DNA of 64,000 bases. Origin: Faecalicatena sp. Marseille-Q4148. GTDB taxonomy: Bacteria > Bacillota > Clostridia > Lachnospirales > Lachnospiraceae. Positions 49,953 to 59,456 of this stretch are shown piece by piece. The notes beneath the pieces were generated by a model. That model worked only from the letters and a program-made list of their open reading frames with translations. It ran no database searches and was not told where the DNA came from. The stretch lies in the NCBI GenBank assembly GCA_018228665.1, contig CP073692.1:2368046-2432045 (forward strand), given 5' to 3'. The translations under genes were made by a program, and so were the position numbers. Within the stretch, counting starts at the first letter, position 1. Every line of letters starts with the position of its first letter.

Positions 49953-51866
49953 ATGGCAAAACAGATAAAGAAAAAAGCATTTGAAATTGGGGAACTTGAT
50001 CAATATTTGTTTGGTCAGGGAACACATTATGAGATTTATAAGAAAATGGGAGCCCATAAGGTAAAGAGCGGAAGAAAGACTGGTGTTTATTTTGCAGTAT
50101 GGGCGCCGCATGCAAAACGCGTTTCTGTTGTGGGAGATTTTAATGACTGGGATACGACAGCAGACATTATGACAAGGGAGGAACCACTTGGAATTTATAC
50201 GCTTTTTATTCCCGGAGTAGAAGAGGGAATGTTGTATAAATATTGCATTGAGACGCAGAATGGGGATTTGTTGTTTAAAGCAGATCCATTTGCCAATTAT
50301 GCGGAGATGCGTCCGGGAACAGCATCTCGTGTAACGGATATTTCCAATTTAAAATGGACTGATAATACATGGATGGAGAATCGTAAGACATGGAACCAGG
50401 ATGAGACTCCAGTTTCCATCTATGAAGTACATATCGGTTCCTGGCGGAGAAGACCGGGAGCGGAAGATGAGGGATTCTATAATTACAGACAGTTTGCCCG
50501 TGAGATTACAGAGTATGTGAAAGAGATGGGCTATACTCACATTGAGCTGATTGGGATTGCAGAGCATCCGTTTGACGGTTCCTGGGGATATCAGGTAACA
50601 GGCTATTATGCGCCGACTGCGCGCTACGGAACACCGGAAGATTTTGCATATATGATTAATTATCTTCATAAGAACAAAATCGGAGTGATTCTTGACTGGG
50701 TTCCGGCACATTTCCCAAGAGATGCACATGGACTTGCAAACTTTGACGGAACACCGACATTTGAATATGCAGATCCGAAGAAGGGAGAACATCCGGACTG
50801 GGGAACAAAGATATTCGATTACAGTAAGAATGAAGTAAAGAACTTTTTGATTGCCAATGCATTGTTTTGGCTTGAATATTTTCATGTAGATGGTTTGCGG
50901 GTAGATGCCGTTGCATCTATGCTTTATCTTGATTATGGAAAACAGAGCGGGCAATGGGTACCGAACAAGTATGGCGGTAATGAGAATTTAGAGGCGATTG
51001 AGTTCTTCAAACATCTAAATTCCTGCGTACTTGGACGTAATCCGGGAGCTATGATGATCGCGGAAGAATCAACAGCCTGGCCGAAGGTAACCGGGAAACC
51101 GGAAGATGACGGATTAGGATTTAGTATGAAGTGGAATATGGGATGGATGCATGATTTTACAGAATATATGAAGCTGGACCCGTATTTCAGGAAGGGCTGT
51201 CATTATCAGATGACGTTTGCCTCAAGCTATGCATACAGTGAGAAATATATTCTTGTGTTATCCCATGACGAAGTAGTGCATTTGAAATGCTCCATGCTGA
51301 ATAAGATGCCGGGACTTGGATTTGATAAGTTTGCAAACCTAAAAGTAGGGTATGCATTTATGATTGGACATCCGGGCAAAAAGCTTTTGTTTATGGGACA
51401 GGATTTTGCTCAGCTTCGCGAATGGAGTGAGGAGCGGGAACTGGACTGGTATCTGCTGAGCGAGGAGAACCATCAATATCTGCAGAATTTCACGAAGGAT
51501 CTGTTCCGTCTGTATCATAAGAACAAAGCACTATATGAACTTGATACAGTTCCGGAAGGATTTGAATGGGTAAATGCAGATGATAAGGACAGAAGTATTT
51601 TCAGTTTCATCAGACATTCTAAGGATAATAAGAAAAATCTTTTGTTCGTATGCAATTTTACTCCAATGGCACGCGAAGACTATCGCGTAGGTGTTCCGCG
51701 AGGAAAACAATACAAATTGATTCTTAACAGTGATGATAAGAAGTACGGCGGAAGCGGAGCAGAGAGACCGCTTGTGTATAAGGCAAAGAAGAAAGAATGT
51801 GATGGAAGACCATATTCTTTTGCGTATTCTCTGCCGCCGTATGGAGTTGCCGTATTTGAATTTTAG
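49953..51866 (+). CDS. glgB: 1,4-alpha-glucan branching enzyme
   Basis: Introduces alpha-1,6 branches into glycogen. 637 aa: N-terminal carbohydrate-binding module (VYFAVWAPHAKRVSVVGDFN), GH13 barrel with DWVPAHFPRDAHGLANFDG, nucleophile Asp in VDGLRVDAVASML, acid Glu in MIAEESTAWP, and ILVLSHDEVVHLKCSML, then a C-terminal all-beta domain. ATG 49953 is chosen over the GTG at 49944. glgP is about 47 kb away, and no glgA or glgC is in this window. Confidence 0.96.
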   Translation: MAKQIKKKAFEIGELDQYLFGQGTHYEIYKKMGAHKVKSGRKTGVYFAVWAPHAKRVSVVGDFNDWDTTADIMTREEPLGIYTLFIPGVEEGMLYKYCIETQNGDLLFKADPFANYAEMRPGTASRVTDISNLKWTDNTWMENRKTWNQDETPVSIYEVHIGSWRRRPGAEDEGFYNYRQFAREITEYVKEMGYTHIELIGIAEHPFDGSWGYQVTGYYAPTARYGTPEDFAYMINYLHKNKIGVILDWVPAHFPRDAHGLANFDGTPTFEYADPKKGEHPDWGTKIFDYSKNEVKNFLIANALFWLEYFHVDGLRVDAVASMLYLDYGKQSGQWVPNKYGGNENLEAIEFFKHLNSCVLGRNPGAMMIAEESTAWPKVTGKPEDDGLGFSMKWNMGWMHDFTEYMKLDPYFRKGCHYQMTFASSYAYSEKYILVLSHDEVVHLKCSMLNKMPGLGFDKFANLKVGYAFMIGHPGKKLLFMGQDFAQLREWSEERELDWYLLSEENHQYLQNFTKDLFRLYHKNKALYELDTVPEGFEWVNADDKDRSIFSFIRHSKDNKKNLLFVCNFTPMAREDYRVGVPRGKQYKLILNSDDKKYGGSGAERPLVYKAKKKECDGRPYSFAYSLPPYGVAVFEF

Positions 51867-52044
51867 AAAGCGTATGGGCTAATAAGTTTGCTTTACTGTT
51901 ATTTTTTGTTTCGACAGCAAAGGTGTGCCAGCGCATCGGCTGCCTCGTTGAAAGAGCGCTGAAGCTGGCAGAGACAACGATTCCATTTTGGTTTGTCATA
52001 TAGGAATCTGCAAAAGCGGAAACGAAAATGATTATGATACATAA

Positions 52045-52095
52045 AAATCTGCCGTGGTCGTTCTTGATAATAAGATATGCGACTGCGGCAGATTT
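52045..52095. terminator. bidirectional hairpin between glgB and trmB
   Basis: AAATCTGCCG (52045-52054) pairs with CGGCAGATTT (52086-52095), with A and T runs outside. The preceding 180 bp (51867-52044) has no clear gene; one frame stays open to TAG (ending ETTIPFWFVI) but lacks a start. Confidence 0.7.
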
Positions 52096-52100
52096 ATTTC

Positions 52101-52748
52101 TTAAGGTTTTGCAATTAATTTGTGAATTGGATTGCCAAGGGCAGAGAATTTGGCCTCGTATTCTGTCATGACATTTCCTTCATTCATGGTAGGATCGTTA
52201 TGAAGGTCAAAGGTGTGGCCGAGTAATGTCCATCCTGCTTCGGGAATCTGTTCAAGCGAGAAGTCAAAGAGTGGACGATTATCTGTTTTGAATTCCAGAA
52301 TGCCATCTTTGTTTAGAACCGGGGCATATTTTGTAAGAAAATTAACGGAAGTCAGACGGCGTTTGGCATGGCGTGCTTTTGGCCATGGATCAGAAAAGTT
52401 CAGATAAATGCGTCCGATTTCTTCCGGGGAAAATACATCCTGAATATCCCCGGCATCCATACAAATGAAACGAATGTTGGTCAGATGACAGAATTCTTCA
52501 GAATCATATTTCTCGAGTGCGCGCAGCAACACACTGGAATAGCGCTCAATTCCGATGTAGTTGATTTCGGGATTCTGTTTTGCGAGTGTAAGAATAAATT
52601 GTCCTTTTCCCATGCCGATTTCGATGTGGATCGGATGATTGTTCTGGAAAACAGAAGACCATGTTCCACGGTTGGCAGTTTCATTTTTTATTGCGATTGG
52701 ATGATTCAAAATTACTTCATCCGCACGCGGAATATTACGAAGTCTCAT
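52101..52748 (-). CDS. trmB: tRNA (guanine-N7-)-methyltransferase
   Basis: Methylates G46 in tRNA using S-adenosylmethionine. 215 aa. SAM-binding motif IEIGMGKGQFILTLAKQNP, catalytic and RNA-binding motifs INLNFSDPWPKARHAKRR in family form (YLNFSDPWPKARHAKRRLT), and a C-terminal EFKTDNRPLFDFSLE. The start ATG 52748 has a weak AAGGAGT site upstream. Monocistronic, next to a tRNA-Lys gene on the other strand. Confidence 0.95.
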   Translation of the reverse strand: MRLRNIPRADEVILNHPIAIKNETANRGTWSSVFQNNHPIHIEIGMGKGQFILTLAKQNPEINYIGIERYSSVLLRALEKYDSEEFCHLTNIRFICMDAGDIQDVFSPEEIGRIYLNFSDPWPKARHAKRRLTSVNFLTKYAPVLNKDGILEFKTDNRPLFDFSLEQIPEAGWTLLGHTFDLHNDPTMNEGNVMTEYEAKFSALGNPIHKLIAKP

Positions 52749-52950
52749 AATAACTATACTCCTTGTGGTTTTCTAATAAATGTTGTTTCAGAGTTTGTGT
52801 TTAACTCTTTTATAATAGAAGATTTTTGATTGTTCGACAAGTATTTTCTGTAGGAAGAAGAGGAATTTCGATAGGAAAGATAACGTGTGAAAGAAAAATG
52901 ACAAAACTATGAAAAAGTGAGAAGAAATTTAAGAAAAAATAAAAAAGTTC

Positions 52951-52979
52951 TTGCTTTTCCAAATTCTATGGTATATAAT
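52951..52979 (+). promoter_or_regulatory. promoter of the tRNA-Lys gene
   Basis: TTGCTT (52951-52956), 17-bp spacer, TATAAT (52974-52979), about 30 bp before the tRNA. Confidence 0.7.
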
Positions 52980-53009
52980 ATCACTTGTGTTAAGAACTGA
53001 ATACAATTT

Positions 53010-53082
53010 GCACCATTAGCTCAGTTGGTAGAGCAGTAGACTCTTAATCTATTTGTCCAGGGTTCGAGTCCCTGATGGTGCA
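53010..53082 (+). tRNA. tRNA-Lys (anticodon CTT)
   Basis: Full cloverleaf: acceptor GCACCAT/ATGGTGC, D arm GCTCAGTTGGTAGAGC, anticodon loop CTCTTAA (anticodon CTT, decoding AAG), T arm CAGGGTTCGAGTCCCTG, discriminator A. The CCA end is not encoded. Confidence 0.95.
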
Positions 53083-53086
53083 CTTG

Positions 53087-53128
53087 AAGCACTGTTTTTG
53101 ATGAATGTACATCGGGGACGGTGCTTTT
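53087..53128 (+). terminator. terminator after tRNA-Lys
   Basis: AAGCACTG (53087-53094) pairs with CGGTGCTT (53119-53126), followed by TT. Confidence 0.6.
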
Positions 53129-53218
53129 GTTATATAGAAAATGCGGTGCGTTGCAAGTGATTTGATGATATGATACAATAAAGGCGCAATGCAAAGCGGT
53201 AAAGGATGGAAGGTAACG

Positions 53219-53848
53219 ATGATCAGAACATGGCTGGCAGATGTATCTGTGCTGAAATCAGAGATAAAATATCAGGAATGTTATCAAGAACTGCCGCCGG
53301 AGCGAAAGAAAAAGGCGGACAGACTTGCCAGAGAACAGGGGCGCTGGCAGAGTGTTGGAGCAGGGGTTCTCTTGGAACGTATGCGCAGACGATATGATCC
53401 GACAGGAAAGGCGCTGTATAATCTGTCCCATTCGGGAGCGTATGCAATCTGTTCTATGGAAGATGATGAGAGACGAGCAACGAAATTGGGCTGTGACATT
53501 GAGGTTGTAAAGGAATATCGAAGAAAAGTAGCAGCACGTTTCTATACAGAAACAGAATTTCATCTGATTGAAAACTGTGCAGGGGAAGAAGAGAAGAGAG
53601 AGTTGTTTTATCGGTTCTGGGTGTTGAAAGAGAGTTTTATGAAAGCAACAAGACTTGGGACAGCGCTTTCTCCAAGTGAGTTTGAGATTGGCCTTGAGGA
53701 AACAGGGGCAAGGCTGCTTGGTCGTCCGGATGAATTTCCGGAACCATTTTTTTATCGGGAATATGAGGTAGAGGGAGTTGAAGCGAAGATTGCGGTGTGT
53801 GCAGATGCAGATGATTTTGCGCCGGAACTTCATATAGAGATATTGTAG
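53219..53848 (+). CDS. Sfp-type 4'-phosphopantetheinyl transferase
   Basis: Transfers phosphopantetheine from CoA to carrier proteins. 209 aa. Core motifs: YNLSHSGAYAIC, LGCDIEVV (Mg-binding Asp and Glu), and FYRFWVLKESFMKATRLG (conserved Trp, Lys-Glu-Ser and Lys). The size and two-lobe layout fit the Sfp/AcpT group rather than AcpS. No polyketide or peptide synthetase is nearby, so the target is unknown. ATG 53219 (MIRTWLAD) follows GGAAGGT. Confidence 0.92.
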   Translation: MIRTWLADVSVLKSEIKYQECYQELPPERKKKADRLAREQGRWQSVGAGVLLERMRRRYDPTGKALYNLSHSGAYAICSMEDDERRATKLGCDIEVVKEYRRKVAARFYTETEFHLIENCAGEEEKRELFYRFWVLKESFMKATRLGTALSPSEFEIGLEETGARLLGRPDEFPEPFFYREYEVEGVEAKIAVCADADDFAPELHIEIL

Positions 53849-53868
53849 ACAAAAGAAAGCGGGAAAAT

Positions 53869-54750
53869 ATGGAAAAACAAAAAATAAAGTTAGGAGTACT
53901 TGGAAAACGTGTGCATCGTGCTTACAAACGTATGCGGCCTGCACAGAGACGGAAAATGATACTGAATACTGCAATTGTCATTGCAGGAATTGCGGCAGGA
54001 ATACTGTCCGGCTATTTGTTAGGAGAAGGACTTGCAGAACGAAAGGCGGATGCTGATATCAAAGCAGCAGAGAAGAAGCTTTACCGAATTCAGGAACAGC
54101 TTCAGGAAGTGAATCAGCAGTTGGAAGAAAGCGGTGCGGTAGAAGATGCAGCGCTTGCAGAGCGCATGAAAGAGTTCGAGGATGGAATTCCGTGGAATAT
54201 GACGCTTGTGAATGCGGAGAATCCGATGCAGGAAGGATATGTGCCGGAGCTTGCAGAGGTGGAGAATGGTTATAGCGTTGATGCGAGGATTGCAGAGGAT
54301 CTGAATGCCATGCTTGCGGCGGCAAGAGCAGACGGATGTCAGCCTCAGATCTGTTCAGCCTATCGGTCTGTGGAAAAGCAGATTCAGGTTTTTAATGATA
54401 CAGTCAATAGTTGGATAAGTCAGGGCAGCAGTTTCTGGGATGCTTACCAGAGGACGACACAGGAGGTAGCGCTTCCGGGTACGAGTGAACATGGGATTGG
54501 ACTTGCAGTTGACATTGTTTCAAACCAGTATGCGGAGCTTGATGCAAAGCAGGCAGAGACTATGGAAGCACAGTGGCTTCAGGAACACTGTTATGAATAT
54601 GGGTTCATTTTGCGATATCCACCGGAGAAACAATCTCTGACAGGCATTATCTATGAACCGTGGCATTATCGATATGTGGGGAGAGAGATGGCGCAGAAGA
54701 TAAAAGAATCAGGTCTTACATTGGAGGAATATTTAGGAAAAACCTATTAG
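53869..54750 (+). CDS. VanY-type D-alanyl-D-alanine carboxypeptidase
   Basis: 293 aa. Basic cytoplasmic N terminus, one membrane anchor (MILNTAIVIAGIAAGILSGY), a coiled-coil-like stretch (about 65-90), then an M15B peptidase domain with zinc ligands in GTSEHGIGLAVDIV (SxHxxGxAxD) and EPWHYRYVG. It trims the terminal D-Ala of peptidoglycan; vancomycin resistance is not implied, as no van cluster is present. The start is 20 bp after the PPTase gene, suggesting co-transcription. Confidence 0.92.
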   Translation: MEKQKIKLGVLGKRVHRAYKRMRPAQRRKMILNTAIVIAGIAAGILSGYLLGEGLAERKADADIKAAEKKLYRIQEQLQEVNQQLEESGAVEDAALAERMKEFEDGIPWNMTLVNAENPMQEGYVPELAEVENGYSVDARIAEDLNAMLAAARADGCQPQICSAYRSVEKQIQVFNDTVNSWISQGSSFWDAYQRTTQEVALPGTSEHGIGLAVDIVSNQYAELDAKQAETMEAQWLQEHCYEYGFILRYPPEKQSLTGIIYEPWHYRYVGREMAQKIKESGLTLEEYLGKTY

Positions 54751-54923
54751 AGATTCTGCGGAAAATATTGTCAGATCCGGAAGAAATCGGTCAGGAATTT
54801 GACAGCGATTGCGTTGACGAATGATATTGTATTTGCTAAAATAATAGAAGAAAATAATCGGTTTATGTAGAAATAATTACGTTTCGGATAATGGATATAT
54901 GATAGTACGGAGGAGGAAGAAAC

Positions 54924-56036
54924 ATGTTGGATTTGACATTTGGTGAACAGGTAAAGATTGTTTTGAGCCGTAAGGGAATGACGATTAAAGAATTGGCAGA
55001 GACGATAGAAGAACGTACCGGGAAGAAGATGTCGAGACAGAACCTGACACAGCGGCTTGGAAGAGATAACTTCCAGGAGCAGGATATGCGTATGATTGCT
55101 GAGATTTTGGAGTGTCCGTTTCATTTGAGTATTCTGGATGATGATGACGCAGAGAGGGCAGCGCAGGAGGCAGAGCATGCAGTTGAGGCAACACATCCGG
55201 AAGAGAAGAAGCATCCGGAAGGACCTGTGCAGAGATTCATTGTGGCAGGAGCAAATCACCATGAGGAACTAATCTACAGTCCGGTCAGGGATGTGACAAT
55301 CGGCGAGCTTGCGGATTTTGGCGAGGCGGTGAAAGAACAGGAAGAACAGGATGAACTGGAAGAGGCAGAAGCTGAGAATCTGGAAGAAACAGAAGAAAAC
55401 TTTGCAGAAGAATCTGCAGAGCAGATGGAAAGCGAAGATGTTCAGGAAGAAGTTTTGGAAGAATCTGTATCTGAAGAAGAGGAAGAAGCGTCTGTAGAAG
55501 ATAGTGACACAGAAGAAGTAACATCTGAAGGGGAAGAAGCTTTAGAGGAAATCACACAAGAAGCAGATACAGCAGCGCAGGAAGACGTGACGGAAGATAA
55601 GGCGGAGGCAGATGAGACAGAGCATAAGGTAAGTGAGGAAGAATCTTATGCAAAGAAAAAGGCTGTAACGAATGTCTTTAAGGAATATATTAAGAAGCCG
55701 CTGCTGCGTGGATATAATAAAGCACATACAGAAGAGCGTGAAGAAGAACAGGTGTCAGATGTTCAGGAAGAAGCGCAGATTCCGGCACAAGAAGCAGTAG
55801 AAGAAAGAAAACCGGAACCAAAAGAAGAAGTAAAAGGCGAGATTAATCCTTATACAGGAAGAGAGTATGAGACGAACAGTGTTCGTATGCATCCAAAGAG
55901 AATCGGTTATGTACAAGTGTATGACCGTGCAGATCATAAATGGACAGATATGACAGAATGGGCATTTCTTGGCTATCAGGAACGCAAGAAAGCAATGCTT
56001 GGAAAGGATTATGAGCCGCCGATCTATTTGGATTAA
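54924..56036 (+). CDS. HTH-domain protein with a long acidic middle
   Basis: 370 aa. Residues 1-70 form an XRE-like helix-turn-helix (GEQVKIVLSRKGMTIKELAE, SRQNLTQRLGRDN, then DMRMIAEILECPFHLSIL). Residues 125-240 are dominated by Glu. The C-terminal 60 residues carry conserved-looking NPYTGREYETNSVRMHPKRI and VQVYDRADHKWTDMTEW. AGGAGGAAG precedes the ATG. The function is unknown: either a regulator or a structural scaffold with a DNA-binding head. Confidence 0.75.
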   Translation: MLDLTFGEQVKIVLSRKGMTIKELAETIEERTGKKMSRQNLTQRLGRDNFQEQDMRMIAEILECPFHLSILDDDDAERAAQEAEHAVEATHPEEKKHPEGPVQRFIVAGANHHEELIYSPVRDVTIGELADFGEAVKEQEEQDELEEAEAENLEETEENFAEESAEQMESEDVQEEVLEESVSEEEEEASVEDSDTEEVTSEGEEALEEITQEADTAAQEDVTEDKAEADETEHKVSEEESYAKKKAVTNVFKEYIKKPLLRGYNKAHTEEREEEQVSDVQEEAQIPAQEAVEERKPEPKEEVKGEINPYTGREYETNSVRMHPKRIGYVQVYDRADHKWTDMTEWAFLGYQERKKAMLGKDYEPPIYLD

Positions 56037-56139
56037 TCCGGAGTATTTACAAGAAGCGATAAAGGATGTCTCAAATGAAGGTTTGAGACATCCTTTCTTA
56101 ACATAGAGGATTTGTATAAAAGTCAATGGGAGGAACTGT

Positions 56140-57540
56140 ATGGAATGGAAAAGGTTACTGTCAGAAAAACGATGCCGGGAGACTGCCGGACAGAGAAATC
56201 ATTCTGATCTTCGGAGCGAATTTGAGAAAGATTACCACAGGATTATCGGGAGTGCGTCCTTTAGACGGCTTCAGGATAAGACGCAGGTGTTTCCGCTGGA
56301 TAAAAGCGATTTTATAAGGACGCGCCTGACACATTCGTTAGAAGTATCTTCTCTTGCCAAATCATTGGGGCAGAATATCGGTGAATATATATTAAGTCAA
56401 AAATGTGATGAAACATTTACGGCGCAGATGAAAGAAGACCTGTGTAATATTGTGCAGTGCGCCGGCCTGATCCATGATATAGGCAATCCTCCGTTTGGAC
56501 ATTTTGGAGAAATAACGATCCGAGAATGGTTTGAAGAGCATTTGCCGCAGATGACATTCTATGGGCGACCAATCACAGAGGTACTGACAGAGCAGATGCA
56601 GCAGGATTTTTATCACTTTGAAGGGAATGCACAGGCACTGAGGCTTGTGAGTAAGCTTCATTTTCTTGTCGATGAATATGGAATGAATCTGACATATGGG
56701 CTTTTGAATACGATTATTAAATATCCGGTATCATCATTAGAGGTTAATCCGCTTTCGGATCATCTGAAAGATAAGAAAATAGGATATTATTATGCAGAGA
56801 AAGAGCTGTTTGAGGAGATTACAAAGGAAACCGGAGCCGGGAAGTGCAGGCATCCACTTACCTATATTTTAGAAGCGGCAGATGATCTGGCATATAAGAC
56901 AGCTGATATTGAAGATGCATTTGTAAAAGGTTTTGTTTCTTATGAAATATTGAAACAGGAGTTGGGGAACATGCAGATGCAGACCGGATTTGATGCGTTA
57001 GGGACATTAGAGCGGCTTTACCGCAGAGCAGAAGAAAAGAACTTGCAAGATCCGGCAGAGTATGCGGTCAAAAACTGGCTTGTACGGGCACAGTCTTATC
57101 TGATACAGTGTGCTACGGAAGGCTTTACACAAAATTATAATAAGATTATGGCCGGAGAGAAAAAGACAGATCTCTTTGAAGGAACAGCCGGAGAAGAACT
57201 TATGGAACTTCTTGGAAATCTGGCATATAAAAAAGTGTTCGACACGAATACAATCTATAGAATGGAAGTGACAGAATCGGTGATAGTACATTTTCTGATG
57301 GATAAGTTTGTGGGAGCGATTATTTATTATGATACTGACTGGAAATTAAACTCTATTGAGAAGCGGCTTGTATCTTTTATTTCTGAGAATTACAGAAATG
57401 CTTATCATTGTCATGCAAAGGGCAAGTCAGAGGAAGAGAGGCTGTATCTTAGACTGCTTCTTGTGACGGATTATATTTGTGGAATGACGGATAGTTATGC
57501 GAAACGTCTGTATCAGGAGATGAATGCAATGGTCTCTTAG
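56140..57540 (+). CDS. dgt: deoxyguanosinetriphosphate triphosphohydrolase (dGTPase)
   Basis: HD-domain enzyme removing triphosphate from dGTP or other dNTPs, balancing nucleotide pools. 466 aa. Metal ligands: RTRLTHSLEVSSLAKSLG (His), CAGLIHDIGNPPFGHFGE (His-Asp), and later AADDLAYKTADIEDAF (Asp). FRRLQDKTQVFPLDKSD is typical of the family. GGGAGGAACT precedes ATG 56140. The direct neighbours do not suggest a pathway. Confidence 0.94.
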   Translation: MEWKRLLSEKRCRETAGQRNHSDLRSEFEKDYHRIIGSASFRRLQDKTQVFPLDKSDFIRTRLTHSLEVSSLAKSLGQNIGEYILSQKCDETFTAQMKEDLCNIVQCAGLIHDIGNPPFGHFGEITIREWFEEHLPQMTFYGRPITEVLTEQMQQDFYHFEGNAQALRLVSKLHFLVDEYGMNLTYGLLNTIIKYPVSSLEVNPLSDHLKDKKIGYYYAEKELFEEITKETGAGKCRHPLTYILEAADDLAYKTADIEDAFVKGFVSYEILKQELGNMQMQTGFDALGTLERLYRRAEEKNLQDPAEYAVKNWLVRAQSYLIQCATEGFTQNYNKIMAGEKKTDLFEGTAGEELMELLGNLAYKKVFDTNTIYRMEVTESVIVHFLMDKFVGAIIYYDTDWKLNSIEKRLVSFISENYRNAYHCHAKGKSEEERLYLRLLLVTDYICGMTDSYAKRLYQEMNAMVS

Positions 57541-57600
57541 TTCTTTTTCCTTATTTCCCGGAATAAACTAATAAAAAGAAATGATGGGAAGGTAAGGAGT

Positions 57601-58560
57601 ATGGAAAGTTTTATTCGATATCTTTATGAATATAAGGACGAGCAAAGGGTTCGGAATGTTGGATTTGTAAAGGTGGATCAGGGAGAAGAAGGAGGAACGC
57701 TGCAAATACATGGGAGAGGAACATTTCTGAATAATGCAGATATCAGAGTGTATCTTGTTTATATGGAAGGAAAGAGATGCCGCGGGATTTTGATGGGACA
57801 GTTGGAACATGTGCAGTCAATCTTGAGCTGCCGTCTTGTCTATGACAGGGAAGAAATTGAGCCATATGCAGATTTGGAAGAGCTGAGAGGAATCATGCTT
57901 GAGACAAACGGACAGGGTACATATGCTGCGGTGTGGGATGAGGGTGTACTTCCGTTAGATCAGATGGAGCCTGCAGTTCCGAGAGAGGAGCGTCCCAGTA
58001 TGGGAAAAGATATGGCTTCGGAGGAATCGGTGGAAGCAGAGGTGTCGGAAATATTAGAGGCCTGTGCCGAAGAAGGAGTTATAGAGAAAGAACCGGGAAT
58101 GGATGCCGAAGAGGAAGAAAAAGAAGAGCCGGGAACTGGCGCCGAAGAGGAAGAAAAAGAAGAGCCGGGAACTGGTGTCGAAGAGGAAGAAAAAGAAGAG
58201 CCGGAAGCCGTTGCAGAAGAGCAGTCGGAAGAAAGCAATGAGAACAGACAGGAGCAGAGATATTGTAAAATTATGCGAGAGGATATGAAAAAACTGCCTC
58301 AAAAGAACTGGTATCTTGCGAATAATAGTTTTTTGCTTCATGGTTATTATAATTATCGACATCTTTTGCTGATTACAGATGAGGGAAAACGGTATCTTGG
58401 CGTGCCGGGCATCTACCATCGAAGAGAAGAGGCAGCGGCTCGTTCGTTCGGGTTTTCAAAGTTTTGCCGCATTCCGGAGGATAGTATTATACTGTCGCCG
58501 CAGGAATGTGACAGAGAAAATGATTTTGGATATTGGTGCAGGGAACTGGAAGGGGAATAG
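57601..58560 (+). CDS. Lachnospiraceae-type protein with acidic repeat linker (DUF6128-like)
   Basis: 319 aa. N-terminal domain of about 120 residues (MESFIRYLYEYKDEQRVRNV, YLVYMEGKRCRGILMGQL), a Glu-rich linker with a 13-residue unit (EEEEKEEPGTGAE) repeated three times at about 165-205, and a C-terminal domain (LPQKNWYLANNSFLLHGYYN, then RYLGVPGIYHRREEAAARSF). I recall the C-terminal part as DUF6128, from memory only. Function unknown. GGTAAGGAGT precedes the ATG. The stop abuts tadA. Confidence 0.7.
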   Translation: MESFIRYLYEYKDEQRVRNVGFVKVDQGEEGGTLQIHGRGTFLNNADIRVYLVYMEGKRCRGILMGQLEHVQSILSCRLVYDREEIEPYADLEELRGIMLETNGQGTYAAVWDEGVLPLDQMEPAVPREERPSMGKDMASEESVEAEVSEILEACAEEGVIEKEPGMDAEEEEKEEPGTGAEEEEKEEPGTGVEEEEKEEPEAVAEEQSEESNENRQEQRYCKIMREDMKKLPQKNWYLANNSFLLHGYYNYRHLLLITDEGKRYLGVPGIYHRREEAAARSFGFSKFCRIPEDSIILSPQECDRENDFGYWCRELEGE

Positions 58561-59082
58561 ATGATGAAGAAACTTACAGATGATGAACGATTTATGAAAG
58601 AAGCAATACGTCAGGCAAGAAAAGCTTATGCCATTGGAGAAGTGCCGATTGGCTGCGTAATCGTATATGAAGGCAGAGTGATTGCGAGAGGATATAACCG
58701 CAGAACGATTGATAAGAATACACTGGCACACGCAGAACTGCTTGCAATACGCAAAGCAAGCCGAAAGCTGGATGATTGGAGACTGGAAGGCTGTACAATG
58801 TATGTGACGTTGGAGCCATGTCAGATGTGTTCCGGAGCGATTATTCAGGCGCGGATTCCGAAAGTAGTAGTTGGATGCATGAATCCGAAAGCGGGATGTG
58901 CAGGTTCTATTTTGAATCTTCTTGACGTACCTCAGTTTAATCATCAGGCAGAGCTTGTGACAGGGGTGTTGGAAGAGGAATGCAGTCAGATGATGAAAGA
59001 TTTTTTTAAAGAGCTGCGGGAAAAGAAAAAAGCGGCGAAAAATGAAGAGAAAAAATGTGAGAAAATTGAGAAAAATGATTGA
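58561..59082 (+). CDS. tadA: tRNA-specific adenosine deaminase TadA
   Basis: Converts A34 to inosine in tRNA-Arg. 173 aa. Zinc/catalytic motifs: THAHAE-type motif seen as LAHAELLAIRKA (His ligand, catalytic Glu) and PCQMCSGAIIQARI (two Cys). N-terminal FMKEAIRQARKAYAIGEVPI is characteristic. The C-terminal tail is Lys-rich. ATG 58561 directly follows the stop of the previous gene, with GGAAGGGGA as ribosome site; ATG 58564 is an alternative. The SRP RNA follows, a common Firmicute order. Confidence 0.95.
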   Translation: MMKKLTDDERFMKEAIRQARKAYAIGEVPIGCVIVYEGRVIARGYNRRTIDKNTLAHAELLAIRKASRKLDDWRLEGCTMYVTLEPCQMCSGAIIQARIPKVVVGCMNPKAGCAGSILNLLDVPQFNHQAELVTGVLEEECSQMMKDFFKELREKKKAAKNEEKKCEKIEKND

Positions 59083-59107
59083 TATATCTACAGAAATACG
59101 ATATACT
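59079..59107 (+). promoter_or_regulatory. promoter of the SRP RNA gene
   Basis: TTGATA (59079-59084), 17-bp spacer, TATACT (59102-59107). The -35 overlaps the tadA stop codon. Confidence 0.7.
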
Positions 59108-59111
59108 AATA

Positions 59112-59378
59112 GAACGTGCAGCCGGGGTGTTAGCGGTACCTTGTACCTACAATCCGCTATAGTGGGGGTGATGTTACACGGAGGGCTTTCTTTTGCGAAG
59201 CTGCCTCTGGTAAGTGGCGTTGATGTCTGGGTCTCACGCGGCGAGACTCTGTGAACCGTGTCAGGTCGGGAACGAAGCAGCACTAAGCAGATGCTTTCGG
59301 GTGTTGTGAGGGTGCCTGGGCTGAGTTTACTGCCAGAGTAACGTTCGGGGGAGACTGTTCGAAGTGTAACGCACGTAA
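59112..59378 (+). ncRNA. ffs: signal recognition particle RNA, large (Alu-containing) form
   Basis: The conserved apical core GTCAGGTCGGGAACGAAGCA and GCAGCACTAAGCAG (about 59259-59290) binds Ffh. The 5' part with AGCGGTACC, TTGTACCT and AATCCGCTAT matches the Alu domain of Bacillus/Clostridium 6S-type SRP RNAs. Ends pair as ACGTGC (59114-59119) with GCACGT (59371-59376). About 267 nt. Boundaries are estimated. Confidence 0.93.
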
Positions 59379-59398
59379 AGAGAAAAGAGTTTTGAATC

Positions 59399-59423
59399 GG
59401 CATCCGGTATGGGTGCTTTTTTT
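59399..59423 (+). terminator. terminator of the SRP RNA gene
   Basis: GCATCC (59400-59405), loop GGTAT, GGGTGC (59411-59416), then seven T. Confidence 0.85.
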
Positions 59424-59456
59424 CTATATAGAAAATACTTCGGGAGGAGATATGAT

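Noticed and set aside
51867-52044. Open frame between glgB and trmB (ending ETTIPFWFVI)
   Set aside because: No start codon or ribosome site and no recognisable domain; too weak to call even a pseudogene.
53869-54750. Vancomycin resistance from a VanY-like gene
   Set aside because: No vanA/B ligase, vanH or vanX nearby; VanY-type carboxypeptidases are common housekeeping wall enzymes.
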